Shown here: piece after piece, positions 35,558-43,216 of the stretch
Position numbering within the stretch: the stretch's first letter is position 1
Layout: each line of letters begins with the position of its first letter
Assembly (NCBI RefSeq): GCF_000016425.1
Contig: NC_009380.1
Coordinates: 4,220,144 to 4,284,143, forward strand
Origin: Salinispora tropica CNB-440
GTDB taxonomy: Bacteria; Actinomycetota; Actinomycetes; Mycobacteriales; Micromonosporaceae
DNA length: 64,000 nucleotides
Reading direction: 5' to 3'
The notes under the pieces: generated by a model
Database searches by the model: none
What the model was told of the DNA's origin: nothing
The model's input: only the letters and a program-made list of their open reading frames with translations
Program-made: the position numbers and the translations under genes

Positions 35558-35575
35558 ACTAGCCGTACGGTAAGT
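35558..35575. promoter_or_regulatory. TetR operator-like palindrome, copy 2
   Basis: The 18-mer ACTAGCCG-TA-CGGTAAGT, centre to centre 24 bp from copy 1 and ending about 33 bp upstream of the TetR ATG. Together the two sites cover the middle of the divergent promoter region, as expected for a regulator controlling both itself and the pump. Confidence 0.65.
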
Positions 35576-35607
35576 TGGGGGGCGACGACGGTCAAGCGGG
35601 CTAGGTG

Positions 35608-36306
35608 ATGGCAGTGCAGGAGAGCACAGGCGGCACACGGGAACGGATCAAGACCGTCGCCCTGGAGCTCTTCACCGAGCAGGGCTACGAGAAGACCTCA
35701 CTCCGGGAGATCGCCGAACGGCTCGACGTGACGAAGGCGGCGCTCTACTACCACTTCAAGAGCAAGGACGAAATCGTCAACAGCTTCGTCGAGGACCATC
35801 TCGACCGGCTGGACGACCTCGTCGCCTGGGCCGAGGCACAACCTGCCACATTGACCACCCGACGGGGCATCATCAGTCGCTACGCGGACACTATGCTCGC
35901 CGGGCGACAGCCGTCGGTGATGCGCTTCTTCGAGCAGAATCAGACGGCGTTACGGAGTCTCGCCGCCGGCCAACGGATACGAGAGCAGATGTACCAGCTC
36001 GCCGACCTGCTCTGCGGCGGTGCCACCTCCCCTGAGGCCCAACTCCGGGCCCTCCTCGCGCTCTTCTCCGTACACAGCAGCTGGTTCGGGGTACGGGCTC
36101 CCGGCCTGACCGACCAGGAGCGCAAGGAGGTCGCCCTGAAGGTCGCCGACGAGCTCATCGCCGCCATCGACCCACGCCCGACCGACGACCTCCGCTGGCC
36201 CCAACCGCGGACTCAGGCGGGAAGCGAAAGCCGCAGCCCACGCAGGAGCACATCGGCCGCCGGAGACCAGTCCAGCTCCGGCGCCCGAATGAACCCCCGC
36301 CGCTGA
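35608..36306 (+). CDS. TetR/AcrR-family transcriptional repressor
   Basis: A 232-residue regulator. The N-terminal helix-turn-helix (about 8-55) has ALELFTEQGYEKTSLREIAE and TKAALYYHFKSKDEIV; the remainder is the ligand-binding helical domain. ATG at 35608 (GTG at 35605 is also in frame). The last 30 residues are Ser/Arg-rich, lie beyond the expected family end, and overlap the convergent GNAT gene by 94 bp, so the C-terminus may be an extension created by loss of an earlier stop. It probably represses itself and the MFS pump through the paired sites at 35534-35575. Confidence 0.92.
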   Translation: MAVQESTGGTRERIKTVALELFTEQGYEKTSLREIAERLDVTKAALYYHFKSKDEIVNSFVEDHLDRLDDLVAWAEAQPATLTTRRGIISRYADTMLAGRQPSVMRFFEQNQTALRSLAAGQRIREQMYQLADLLCGGATSPEAQLRALLALFSVHSSWFGVRAPGLTDQERKEVALKVADELIAAIDPRPTDDLRWPQPRTQAGSESRSPRRSTSAAGDQSSSGARMNPRR

Positions 36307-36716
36307 TAAAGCCGCTGCGCCGAGGCGGCAAGGCCGTCTCGGATGCAGATCACCAGAGCGGAGCAGCCCAACTCGGTCGCCCGCGCCACGCACGCCTCCA
36401 CCAGAGCTGCGCCAACCCCCCGCCCCTGCGCGGCCGGGTCCACAGCAAGCATCCGGAACTCCGCCTCACCGGCTCCAGAAAGCTCGGCATAACGGGTACC
36501 AGGCAGGACGAAAAGGACCGAACCGAGCACGGCGTCGGTGCTGGTGTCCACGGCAACCAGCACCTCACCGTGCTCCACCCGAGTTTCCACGTCGGCGAGC
36601 ACAGCCGCGTACCCGTGCTCTCCCTTGAGCTGCCCGTCCGCCTCGTAGGCGGCGACCGTCAGCCGGGCGACCGCGGCATGGTCAGCCGGCTCGACGGGGC
36701 GTACCAGGACGCTCAA
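36213..36716 (-). CDS. GNAT-family N-acetyltransferase
   Basis: A 167-residue acetyl-CoA-dependent acetyltransferase. Motif A, the acetyl-CoA pyrophosphate loop, reads LAVDPAAQGRGVGAALVEACV; the C-terminal LYQRRGFIRAPELDW is typical of GNAT enzymes. The likely start is TTG at 36716, overlapping the biotin-carrier stop codon (TTGA); no ATG or GTG fits the N-terminal strand. The 3' end overlaps the TetR gene tail by 94 bp. Substrate unknown. Confidence 0.85.
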   Translation of the reverse strand: MSVLVRPVEPADHAAVARLTVAAYEADGQLKGEHGYAAVLADVETRVEHGEVLVAVDTSTDAVLGSVLFVLPGTRYAELSGAGEAEFRMLAVDPAAQGRGVGAALVEACVARATELGCSALVICIRDGLAASAQRLYQRRGFIRAPELDWSPAADVLLRGLRLSLPA

Positions 36717-36928
36717 CCGATCACCGCGATCAGATCGCCGTCCTGCACCACGTCTCCCTCGTTGACCGCCAGCTCCTGCACGACACCGTCGGACTCGCTG
36801 ACGACCGGGATCTCCATCTTCATCGACTCCAGGATCACCAGCGTGTCCCCCTCGGACACGGTGTCCCCGGCCGATGCGACGACCTTCCAGACGTTCGCCA
36901 CCATCTCGGCGCGGATCTCCTCGGCCAT
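36713..36928 (-). CDS. Stand-alone biotin/lipoyl carrier protein (TB7.3-like)
   Basis: A 71-residue single biotinyl domain. The attachment site is ILESMKMEIPV with the biotinylated Lys between two Met residues. It resembles mycobacterial TB7.3 (Rv3221c), a small biotinylated protein near sigH. Such a free carrier may serve an acyl-CoA carboxylase encoded elsewhere. ATG at 36928. The stop overlaps the GNAT start, so the two are co-translated. Confidence 0.92.
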   Translation of the reverse strand: MAEEIRAEMVANVWKVVASAGDTVSEGDTLVILESMKMEIPVVSESDGVVQELAVNEGDVVQDGDLIAVIG

Positions 36929-37198
36929 CTCCACAGCCCTTTCTCTCGCGACTGTCCTGCCGACGTATCCAATCATGAGCCGGGTCGGGGCGGGGCGGCC
37001 ACGCCAGGACCAAATCCACAGGCGCCCACACGCCCGGCCCCCCGGGCACACGGACCGAAGCAGCGCGTAGCCCCTCACCGGCGCAGTGACGCGGGCCGGG
37101 CCCGCCGGCCGACGGCAACGGCACTAGGGTCGGACGCGTCCGGTTCGCGCCGCGGCGGTCATGCCGCCGGGGCGCCCACCAACCACGAGGAGGTCACC

Positions 37199-37273
37199 AT
37201 GGCCAAGAGGGCCCGGAAGAAGAAGGCCCGCAAGAAGAGCGGGGCCAACCACGGCAAGCGCCCCAACTCCTGA
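37199..37273 (+). CDS. 24-residue basic protein, probable ribosomal protein bL37
   Basis: The peptide runs from MAKRARKKKARKK to the C-terminal NHGKRPNS, with 12 Lys/Arg in 24 residues. This matches, from memory, the tiny actinobacterial 50S protein bL37 found in mycobacterial ribosome structures (pattern MAKRGRKK...ANHGKRPN). A perfect AGGAGGT lies 5 nt before the ATG. It sits alone on the plus strand between the biotin carrier and rsrA genes and is too short for most gene finders. Confidence 0.85.
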   Translation: MAKRARKKKARKKSGANHGKRPNS

Positions 37274-37366
37274 GCCCTCGCCGCGACCAGGCCCAGCAGG
37301 CTCGGTCAGCGGGGACGGCGGTGGCCCGGACCGAGATCGGTCCGGGCCACCGCCGTGTCACCCAGG

Positions 37367-37654
37367 TCAGTCAGCCAACTCACGCGACTCGCTACTGCCG
37401 AAAACCACAAGTTCGGCGAGCTTGCTGCGAAGCCGCTCGCGAAGCTGGTCGGGAGCGGTCTCGTTACCGCAGCAGCGGGCCACGAGCGCCTGGACCTCCT
37501 GCTCGATTCCGTATTCGCGAAGGCACGGCCCGCATTCGTCGAGGTGGTGCCGGATCAGCGTGCGCCGCTCCTCGGCGCACTCCAGGTCCAGGTACAGGTA
37601 GACCTCCGCCAACACCTCACGGCAGTCCGTCTCATGCGGCTCTCCGCAGCTCAC
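37367..37654 (-). CDS. rsrA: Zinc-containing anti-sigma factor (RsrA/RshA type)
   Basis: A 95-residue redox-switch anti-sigma factor. The ZAS zinc motif is HHLDECGPC (H-x3-C-x2-C) with an upstream cysteine in HETDCREVL; disulfide stress releases zinc and frees the sigma factor. The GTG start lies 1 nt after the sigH stop codon, and its ribosome site GGGAGGTG is inside the last sigH codons, so translation is coupled. Extra cysteines (CC near the C-terminal third) also fit the family. Confidence 0.94.
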   Translation of the reverse strand: MSCGEPHETDCREVLAEVYLYLDLECAEERRTLIRHHLDECGPCLREYGIEQEVQALVARCCGNETAPDQLRERLRSKLAELVVFGSSESRELAD

Positions 37655-37655
37655 G

Positions 37656-38270
37656 TCACACCTCCCGGCCGGTCGATCCCTTGGCCGACGACGCAGAGCT
37701 GAAGCCCCGCTCGGCCGCATACTGCTCCAGCAGATTGCGCAGATTACGACGACCGCGGTGCAGGCGCGACATCACTGTGCCGATCGGCGTACCCATGATC
37801 TCGGCAACTTCCTTGTAGGAGAAGCCCTCGACGTCGGTGAGGTAGACCGCCAGGCGGAACTCCTCCGGTAGCTGCTGGAGGGCCTGCTTGATATCGCTGT
37901 CCGGCAACCGATCCAGCGCCTCCGTCTCTGCGGAGCGCAACCCGCTGGAGGTGTGCGACTCGGCCTCAGCGAGCTGCCAGTCGGTGATCTCGTCGGTCGG
38001 TGCCTGGATCGGCTGCCGCTGCCGCCGCCGGTAGGAGTTGATGTAGGTATTGGTCAGGATTCGATACAGCCAGGCCTTCAGGTTGGTCCCCTGCTCGAAC
38101 TGGTGAAAGGCCGCATACGCCTTCAGGTACGTCTCCTGGACCAGGTCCTCGGCATCCGCCGGGTTGCGGGTCATCCGCAGGCCAGCAGCGTAGAGCTGGT
38201 CAACGAAGGGCATCGCGTCCCGCTCGAAGCGGGCCCGGCGCTCGTCCGTCTTCTCGGTGGTCAACCGCAC
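37656..38270 (-). CDS. sigH: ECF sigma factor of the SigH/SigR disulfide-stress type
   Basis: A 204-residue group-4 sigma factor controlling thiol-oxidative stress genes. Region 2 is in DQLYAAGLRMTRNPADAEDLVQETYLKAYAAF with NLKAWLYRILTNTYINSYRRR; region 4 is in LPEEFRLAVYLTDVEGFSYKEVAEIMGTPIGTVMSRLHRGR. The basic form starts at GTG 38270 after GAGGGGAT. The frame remains open far upstream, and a second GTG at 38462 has an excellent ribosome site, allowing an isoform 64 residues longer (see findings). A SigH-type promoter candidate at 38502-38528 suggests autoregulation. Followed by its anti-sigma gene. Confidence 0.94.
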   Translation of the reverse strand: MRLTTEKTDERRARFERDAMPFVDQLYAAGLRMTRNPADAEDLVQETYLKAYAAFHQFEQGTNLKAWLYRILTNTYINSYRRRQRQPIQAPTDEITDWQLAEAESHTSSGLRSAETEALDRLPDSDIKQALQQLPEEFRLAVYLTDVEGFSYKEVAEIMGTPIGTVMSRLHRGRRNLRNLLEQYAAERGFSSASSAKGSTGREV

Positions 38271-38501
38271 ATCCCCTCGGGTCGGATGTTTCCTCGCCGA
38301 GGATACGTGGAACCGCTCACCGACAGATTCACTTCCGCCCAGGTGCCCGCCCGGGACCCGGGCTGCCGACGTCTCCGCCGGCCAACTCGGTCCCTCCAGC
38401 AGGCGGTGCAGCCGCCGCGTGTCCCGATCGTCCCACTCCCGGGCCTGCGTCTCGATCGGCACCGGCCACTCCCCTCGTCGGAAAAGTCGTCCGCGGGGTG
38501 T

Positions 38502-38528
38502 AACGCAGGTTGGCGGGGCAGGAATTCC
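38502..38528 (-). promoter_or_regulatory. Candidate SigH/SigR-dependent promoter upstream of sigH
   Basis: On the minus strand GGAAT (38528-38524) is followed after 19 bp by GTT (38504-38502), matching the SigR/SigH consensus GGAAT-N18/19-GTT. It lies about 40 bp upstream of the longer-form GTG at 38462 and about 230 bp before the short-form GTG. Confidence 0.55.
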
Positions 38529-38670
38529 AGCCATCGGCCCCCCTTCCCTGGTCCCGGCCCGACCTCGGCGGGGACCGGAGCTGGGACCAGGAAGGGCCCG
38601 GGAGGACCGGCGCCGCTGCCGGGCTGCGGCAGGCGGCGCCATCCAAAGCAACGAGATTCTCCCGCCGCGG

Positions 38671-39339
38671 TCACGCCTCATCGGCGCAGTCGGACGATGC
38701 GGACCCAAGCGGCGACCGATCCGGATGGCGGGTCCAGCCACCGGCCCGCAGCCAGTCGAGGACGACCGCCGCCGCGCCGATCGGATCCTTGCGCAGCTCA
38801 TGCCGCTCCCCCGGCCGGGTGATAACCCGCACCGTGGGCACCGCGGCCACCGGCACCCCGAACGGGTCCCGATCGCCGTTCACCACCAACGTTGGCACAC
38901 TGGCCGGCAGCTCAGCAGCGCGAGACCGCTCCGGTCGCCCCGGTGGATGCAGCGGAAACGCCAGGGCCACCACGCCGACTGCCCCGACCGCCTCGACGGT
39001 ACGGCAGGCCACCCGGGCACCACTGGATCGGCCGCCCACCACCAGTGGAACCCCGGGACACCGCGCCCGAAGCGCGGACAACACCAGCGTCCAGGCCGCG
39101 TCGAGCTGCCGGGCGGGCGCGGGCGCACGCCGCCCCGCGAGCCGGTAGGGCTGCGTCACCCGGGCAACGATCAGACCAGCGGCCAGCGCGGCGTCGCGGA
39201 GCGCGAGCAGGTCCGACGCATCCACTCCGCCGCCCGCCCCGTGACCGAGCGCCAACAGAGCGGCCGGCGGACCGACCGGCCGGTCGAGGTCCAACCCCGC
39301 CGGCCCGTGTGGGGTGATGATCTCCTCGGTCGGCGACAC
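38671..39339 (-). CDS. Alpha/beta-hydrolase (dienelactone-hydrolase/KANL3-Tex30-like)
   Basis: A 222-residue serine hydrolase-fold protein. The oxyanion region is LALGHGAGGGVD, the nucleophile elbow is VVGGRSSGARVACR, the acid loop is VVNGDRDPFG, and the histidine loop is RPGERHELRKD. No signal peptide. The GTG at 39339 is chosen from the fold start. It is upstream of sigH on the same strand but separated by the sigH promoter region. Substrate unknown. Confidence 0.85.
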   Translation of the reverse strand: MSPTEEIITPHGPAGLDLDRPVGPPAALLALGHGAGGGVDASDLLALRDAALAAGLIVARVTQPYRLAGRRAPAPARQLDAAWTLVLSALRARCPGVPLVVGGRSSGARVACRTVEAVGAVGVVALAFPLHPPGRPERSRAAELPASVPTLVVNGDRDPFGVPVAAVPTVRVITRPGERHELRKDPIGAAAVVLDWLRAGGWTRHPDRSPLGSASSDCADEA

Positions 39340-39392
39340 GGAACCATTCTGACCGTCGCGCCACCGCGCCAACCACGCGGCCGCGCCGGCCC

Positions 39393-39782
39393 TCACCGAC
39401 CGAGCGGCACCGGGGTCAGCCGCCGGCCCCGGACCAGCGGCCGGGCAGCGTCGGTTACTCCCGGCTGAACCTCGCCGCGCCAGGCGACCAGCATGGCCCG
39501 GCGCTCACGTGGGGTGGTGCCACCCCAGACGCCATAGCAGTCGCCGACCTCCAGCGCCCATGCGAGGCAGGCCCCCTGCACATCGCAGGTGTGACAGAGC
39601 GCCATAGCGGCGTCTGCGGGCTCGTTGGGCGCCGGAAAGAAAGTTTCCGGGTCGACGCTCTGGCAGAGGCCTCTGGTACGCCATGCTTCGTCCCGCTGAC
39701 GCTCGTGCAGGGCCCGCAACAGGCGTGTGTCACGTCGTGCAGCAGCCACCTCGTGTGGACGGGGCATCCGTGCCCTGGTCAT
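39393..39782 (-). CDS. WhiB-family iron-sulfur regulator (second copy)
   Basis: A 129-residue WhiB protein with an N-terminal extension of about 35 residues rich in Arg. Predicted cluster ligands are Cys40, Cys63, Cys66 and Cys72, with an extra Cys82 before the GVWGG turn. The C-terminus is basic but lacks an AT-hook. ATG 39782 follows GGGGGAGGTGGGTGG; another ATG lies 5 codons later. It is upstream of the hydrolase and sigH on the same strand. Subclass not firmly assigned. Confidence 0.9.
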   Translation of the reverse strand: MTRARMPRPHEVAAARRDTRLLRALHERQRDEAWRTRGLCQSVDPETFFPAPNEPADAAMALCHTCDVQGACLAWALEVGDCYGVWGGTTPRERRAMLVAWRGEVQPGVTDAARPLVRGRRLTPVPLGR

Positions 39783-39860
39783 CCACCCACCTCCCCCGTG
39801 GGACCGGAAATCTAGGGCGCCTCGCCGCATGCGAATCGACGCCTACCACCGGCGCTCTGG

Positions 39861-39887
39861 TGTATCGCACTTTTTGACGTCGATACA
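39861..39887. promoter_or_regulatory. Inverted repeat upstream of the second WhiB gene
   Basis: TGTATCG and CGATACA (7-bp perfect arms) are separated by 13 bp, about 80 bp upstream of the WhiB start, in a locally AT-rich 189-bp gap shared with the end of the SRAP gene. It is a plausible operator or extended promoter element. Confidence 0.4.
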
Positions 39888-39971
39888 AGAGGTAGCGGGA
39901 AAAAGTTGAATTACCCAAAAAAGTTTTGCTCTTAAAGCCGACAAATCGCCTGACTCTCAGTCGTCAATACG

Positions 39972-40691
39972 TCAGAAGAGCGTCTCCTCCCCGGGCCCGC
40001 TACCACGCCGGCGTGGCACCGCCGCGGTGACCCGTTCCACGAGGCTCGGACCGTCATTACGAACATTGCCAACCGCCGGCCCAACCGGACGAATCTCCAG
40101 CCCGGCCAGCCACTCCAGCGACGGCGGCGCGAGCAGGTCGACCGGGCTGTCCGTGGACGCCAGCCAGGCACCCCAGCGCTCACGGGGCAACAACAGCGGC
40201 ATCCGGTCGTGCACGTCGGCCAGGTCACCACGGGCGGGGGTGGTCACGATGCCGCAGGTGAGCAACGGACCGCCCGGGCCCTCCCACACCGACCAGATGC
40301 CGCCGAAGACGACCGCCGAGCCATCCCGAGGAGTCAGGTAGTACGCCTGCTTACCACCCGGGTGGCGAACCCACTCGTACCAGCCGTCCGCCGGCAGCAG
40401 ACAGCGGTGGCGGGCGAAGGCACGAGCGTACGCCCGGCTCGTGGCCACCGTCTCGGCCCGAGCATTGATCATGCGAGCAGCGCCGGCCAGGGACCGCGAC
40501 CACGCCGGGACAAAGCCCCAACGCCCCAGCGACAGCACCCGCTGGCCCGCCGCGGTGGCCTGAACCAACGGCACCGGATCGGTGGGAGCGACGTTGTAGT
40601 CTGCGCCGAGCCGACCACCCGTTTCGTCGTACGACTCGAACATCGCACTCAGGTCCCCCGCGGACCGGGTCGTCGCGTATCTCCCGCACAC
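39972..40691 (-). CDS. SRAP/YedK (HMCES-type) abasic-site DNA-protein crosslink enzyme
   Basis: A 239-residue protein that shields abasic sites in single-stranded DNA by a covalent thiazolidine link through Cys2. The GTG at 40691 is placed directly before CGRY, because the catalytic cysteine must become residue 2 after Met removal. Other active-site motifs are ADYNVAPT (Asn), GWYEWVR (Glu) and DVHDRMPLLL (His). The ribosome site is poor, so it may be leaderless or weakly translated. The order SRAP-aroA-rsgA parallels mycobacteria. Confidence 0.92.
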   Translation of the reverse strand: MCGRYATTRSAGDLSAMFESYDETGGRLGADYNVAPTDPVPLVQATAAGQRVLSLGRWGFVPAWSRSLAGAARMINARAETVATSRAYARAFARHRCLLPADGWYEWVRHPGGKQAYYLTPRDGSAVVFGGIWSVWEGPGGPLLTCGIVTTPARGDLADVHDRMPLLLPRERWGAWLASTDSPVDLLAPPSLEWLAGLEIRPVGPAVGNVRNDGPSLVERVTAAVPRRRGSGPGEETLF

Positions 40692-40795
40692 ACCGGACAC
40701 GCTAGCGCCCCAACCGGTCGCCCGCCGCCCCGCGGACGGGGCGGACAACCGGGGTAGCCGACAGTGACCGTTGGTGAAGACGGCAGAATGTAACC

Positions 40796-42097
40796 GTGGG
40801 ACATCTGACCGCTACCCGGCCGCTGCGGCCGTGGACCGCGCCGACCGCCTCGGACCCGGTCTCGACGACGCTGCGCCTACCCGGCTCCAAGTCACTCACC
40901 GCGCGTGCCCTGGTGCTCAGCGGCCTGGCTACCGGCCCGTCGACAATCGCTCGGCCCCTACGAGCCCGGGACACCGAGTTGATGGCCAACGGACTGCGGG
41001 CGATGGGTGCACACGTCTCGATCAGCGACGACGAGCGTTGGCTGGTCCGGCCGCACCCCCTGGTCGGACCAGCACACATCGATGTCGGCCTCGCCGGCAC
41101 GGTGATGCGCTTCCTGCCCCCGGTAAGCGGCCTCGCGGACGGCCGGATCACCTTCGACGGCGACCCGCAGGCCCGCCAGCGTCCGCTCGGACCGCTCCTG
41201 GACGCCCTGCGCCGCCTCGGCGTCCGGATCACCTCGCCGGCCTCCGGGAGCCTGCCGCTGACCGTGCTCGGTAGTGGCACCATTCGCGGCGGCGAGGTCG
41301 TGATCGACGCCAGCGCCTCCAGTCAACTCGTCTCCGGGCTGCTCCTGGCTGCCCCGCACTTCGACCGAGGGGTGGTCGTTCGACACGTCGGCCCGCCGGT
41401 GCCCTCCGCGCCCCACCTGCGGATGACGGTGCAGATGCTGCGGGCCGCCGGTGCCGCCATCGACGACACCACCCCCGATGTCTGGACGGTGGAGCCGGGC
41501 CCACTGACCGGCCGCGGCTGGGAGATCGAGCCGGACCTCTCCGGTGCGGTCCCCTTCTTCGCCGCCGCACTGGTCACCGGCGGAGAGGTGACCGTGACCG
41601 GCTGGCCGGGCGGCAGCGTTCAACCGGTCGAGCGGCTCCGCGGGCTGTTACAGGCGATGGGGGGCGAAGTGTCGCTCTCCACCACCGGGCTGACCGTCCG
41701 GGGCACCGGCTCCGTGCACGGCCTGACCGCCGATCTGTCCGACGTGAGTGAGCTGACCCCAGCGCTGACCGCACTGGCGATGCTCGCCGACTCTCCCTCC
41801 CGGTTTACCGGGATCGCGCACATCCGGGGGCACGAGACCGACCGGATCTCGGCGCTCGCCCGTGAGTTCAGCGCCCTCGGCGCCGACCTCACCGAATCCC
41901 ACGACGGGTTGGCGATCCGGCCCCGGCCGCTTCACGGCGGAGTGTTTGAGACCTATCACGACCATCGGATGGCGCACGCCGCCGCGATCGCCGGGCTGGC
42001 CGTGCCCGGCATCGAGCTGAGCGACGTCGCCTGCACCTCGAAGACAATGCCGGAATTCCCGGCACTATGGTCGGCGATGGTGACCGGCAAGAGCTGA
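40796..42097 (+). CDS. aroA: 3-phosphoshikimate 1-carboxyvinyltransferase (EPSP synthase)
   Basis: Joins shikimate-3-phosphate and PEP in aromatic amino-acid synthesis. The 433 residues are full length. LPGSKSLTARALVL is the N-terminal phosphate-binding motif, LAGTVMRFLPP the NAGTxxR-type loop, and YHDHRMAHAAAI the C-terminal catalytic motif, with KTMPEFP at the end. GTG start. The 3' end overlaps the rsgA reading frame by about 30 bp if the upstream ATG is used. Confidence 0.95.
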   Translation: MGHLTATRPLRPWTAPTASDPVSTTLRLPGSKSLTARALVLSGLATGPSTIARPLRARDTELMANGLRAMGAHVSISDDERWLVRPHPLVGPAHIDVGLAGTVMRFLPPVSGLADGRITFDGDPQARQRPLGPLLDALRRLGVRITSPASGSLPLTVLGSGTIRGGEVVIDASASSQLVSGLLLAAPHFDRGVVVRHVGPPVPSAPHLRMTVQMLRAAGAAIDDTTPDVWTVEPGPLTGRGWEIEPDLSGAVPFFAAALVTGGEVTVTGWPGGSVQPVERLRGLLQAMGGEVSLSTTGLTVRGTGSVHGLTADLSDVSELTPALTALAMLADSPSRFTGIAHIRGHETDRISALAREFSALGADLTESHDGLAIRPRPLHGGVFETYHDHRMAHAAAIAGLAVPGIELSDVACTSKTMPEFPALWSAMVTGKS

Positions 42098-43191
42098 GGG
42101 GAGCTGTCCTGGCAACCAGACGGCGGGAGTACGACGAGGACGACGTCCGGATTCGACCCGGCCGGTCCTCACGCCCACGTACCCGGAGGCGTCCGCGCCA
42201 CGCGGACGCGGTCGAGGGGTTCGTCACCGCCGTGGACCGAGGGCGCTACACCTGCGTACTGGCGGACGCCGACCCGAAACAGGCACCGGTCACCGCGATG
42301 CGAGCCCGGGAGTTGGGCCGCAAGTCCGTTGTGGTGGGCGACCGGGTCGGACTGGTCGGCGACACGTCCGGGACTCCCGGGGCACTGGCCCGGATCGTTC
42401 GCATAGCCGGCCGTAGCTCGGTGCTGCGACGCACCGCCGAGGATGACGCGACCACCGCCGAAGGGCGACTGGAACGGGTCGTCGTCGCCAACGCCGACCA
42501 GCTCGTGATCGTCAGCGCGCTGGCCGATCCGCCGCCCCGGACCGGCTTCATCGACCGCTGCCTGGTAGCCGCGTACGACGCCGGCATCGCGCCGCTGCTC
42601 TGCCTCACCAAGGCCGACCTCGCCGGGCCGGAGGAGGTGCTCGGGTACTACGCCGAGCTGGAGCTGCCCCATGTCCTGATCTGCCCCGACTCGACCCTGG
42701 ACGGGCTACGCGGCCTCCTTGCCGGACGGATCTCGGTGCTGGTGGGGCACTCCGGGGTAGGTAAGTCGACACTGGTCAACCGCCTGGTCCCCGCGGCCAC
42801 CCGGACAGTTGGCCAGGTCAGCGCGATCGGTCGAGGCCGGCACACGTCAACCAGCGTGGTGGCGCTACAGCTACCACCGGTCGCCGATTCCGCCGAGGGC
42901 TGGATCATCGACACCCCGGGAATCCGCAGCTTCGGGCTGGCCCACGTCTCCGCCGAAAGCCTCCTGCACGGCTTCCCCGACCTCACCGAGGGGGCGGCCG
43001 ACTGCCCGGCGAACTGCCCACACACCATCGGTGAGCCGCTCTGCGGGCTGGGCGTCCGGGTCACCGCCGGCCAGGCCGACCCGCGCCGGCTGGCCTCGTA
43101 CCGGCGGCTCCTCGCCTCGCGCGCAGGCGAGAACGAGCCACGTACCAAGCCCAGTTCCCGACACCCGGGTAACCCGTCGACGGGGATCTGA
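42067..43191 (+). CDS. rsgA: Ribosome small-subunit biogenesis GTPase RsgA
   Basis: A circularly permuted GTPase acting late in 30S assembly. It has an N-terminal OB domain, a permuted G-domain (G4 TKAD, G1 GHSGVGKST, G3 DTPGIRSFG), and a C-terminal zinc knuckle CPANCPHTIGEPLCG. The interval given starts at ATG 42067, inside aroA; however family alignment and a perfect GAGGGGAG site 5 nt upstream point to a CTG start at 42109 (ATRRREYDEDD...), which would be an unusual initiation codon. Coupled to aroA. Confidence 0.92.
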   Translation: MVGDGDRQELRGAVLATRRREYDEDDVRIRPGRSSRPRTRRRPRHADAVEGFVTAVDRGRYTCVLADADPKQAPVTAMRARELGRKSVVVGDRVGLVGDTSGTPGALARIVRIAGRSSVLRRTAEDDATTAEGRLERVVVANADQLVIVSALADPPPRTGFIDRCLVAAYDAGIAPLLCLTKADLAGPEEVLGYYAELELPHVLICPDSTLDGLRGLLAGRISVLVGHSGVGKSTLVNRLVPAATRTVGQVSAIGRGRHTSTSVVALQLPPVADSAEGWIIDTPGIRSFGLAHVSAESLLHGFPDLTEGAADCPANCPHTIGEPLCGLGVRVTAGQADPRRLASYRRLLASRAGENEPRTKPSSRHPGNPSTGI

Positions 43192-43216
43192 CCAGACCGG
43201 CACTACTGTTCCCTGG

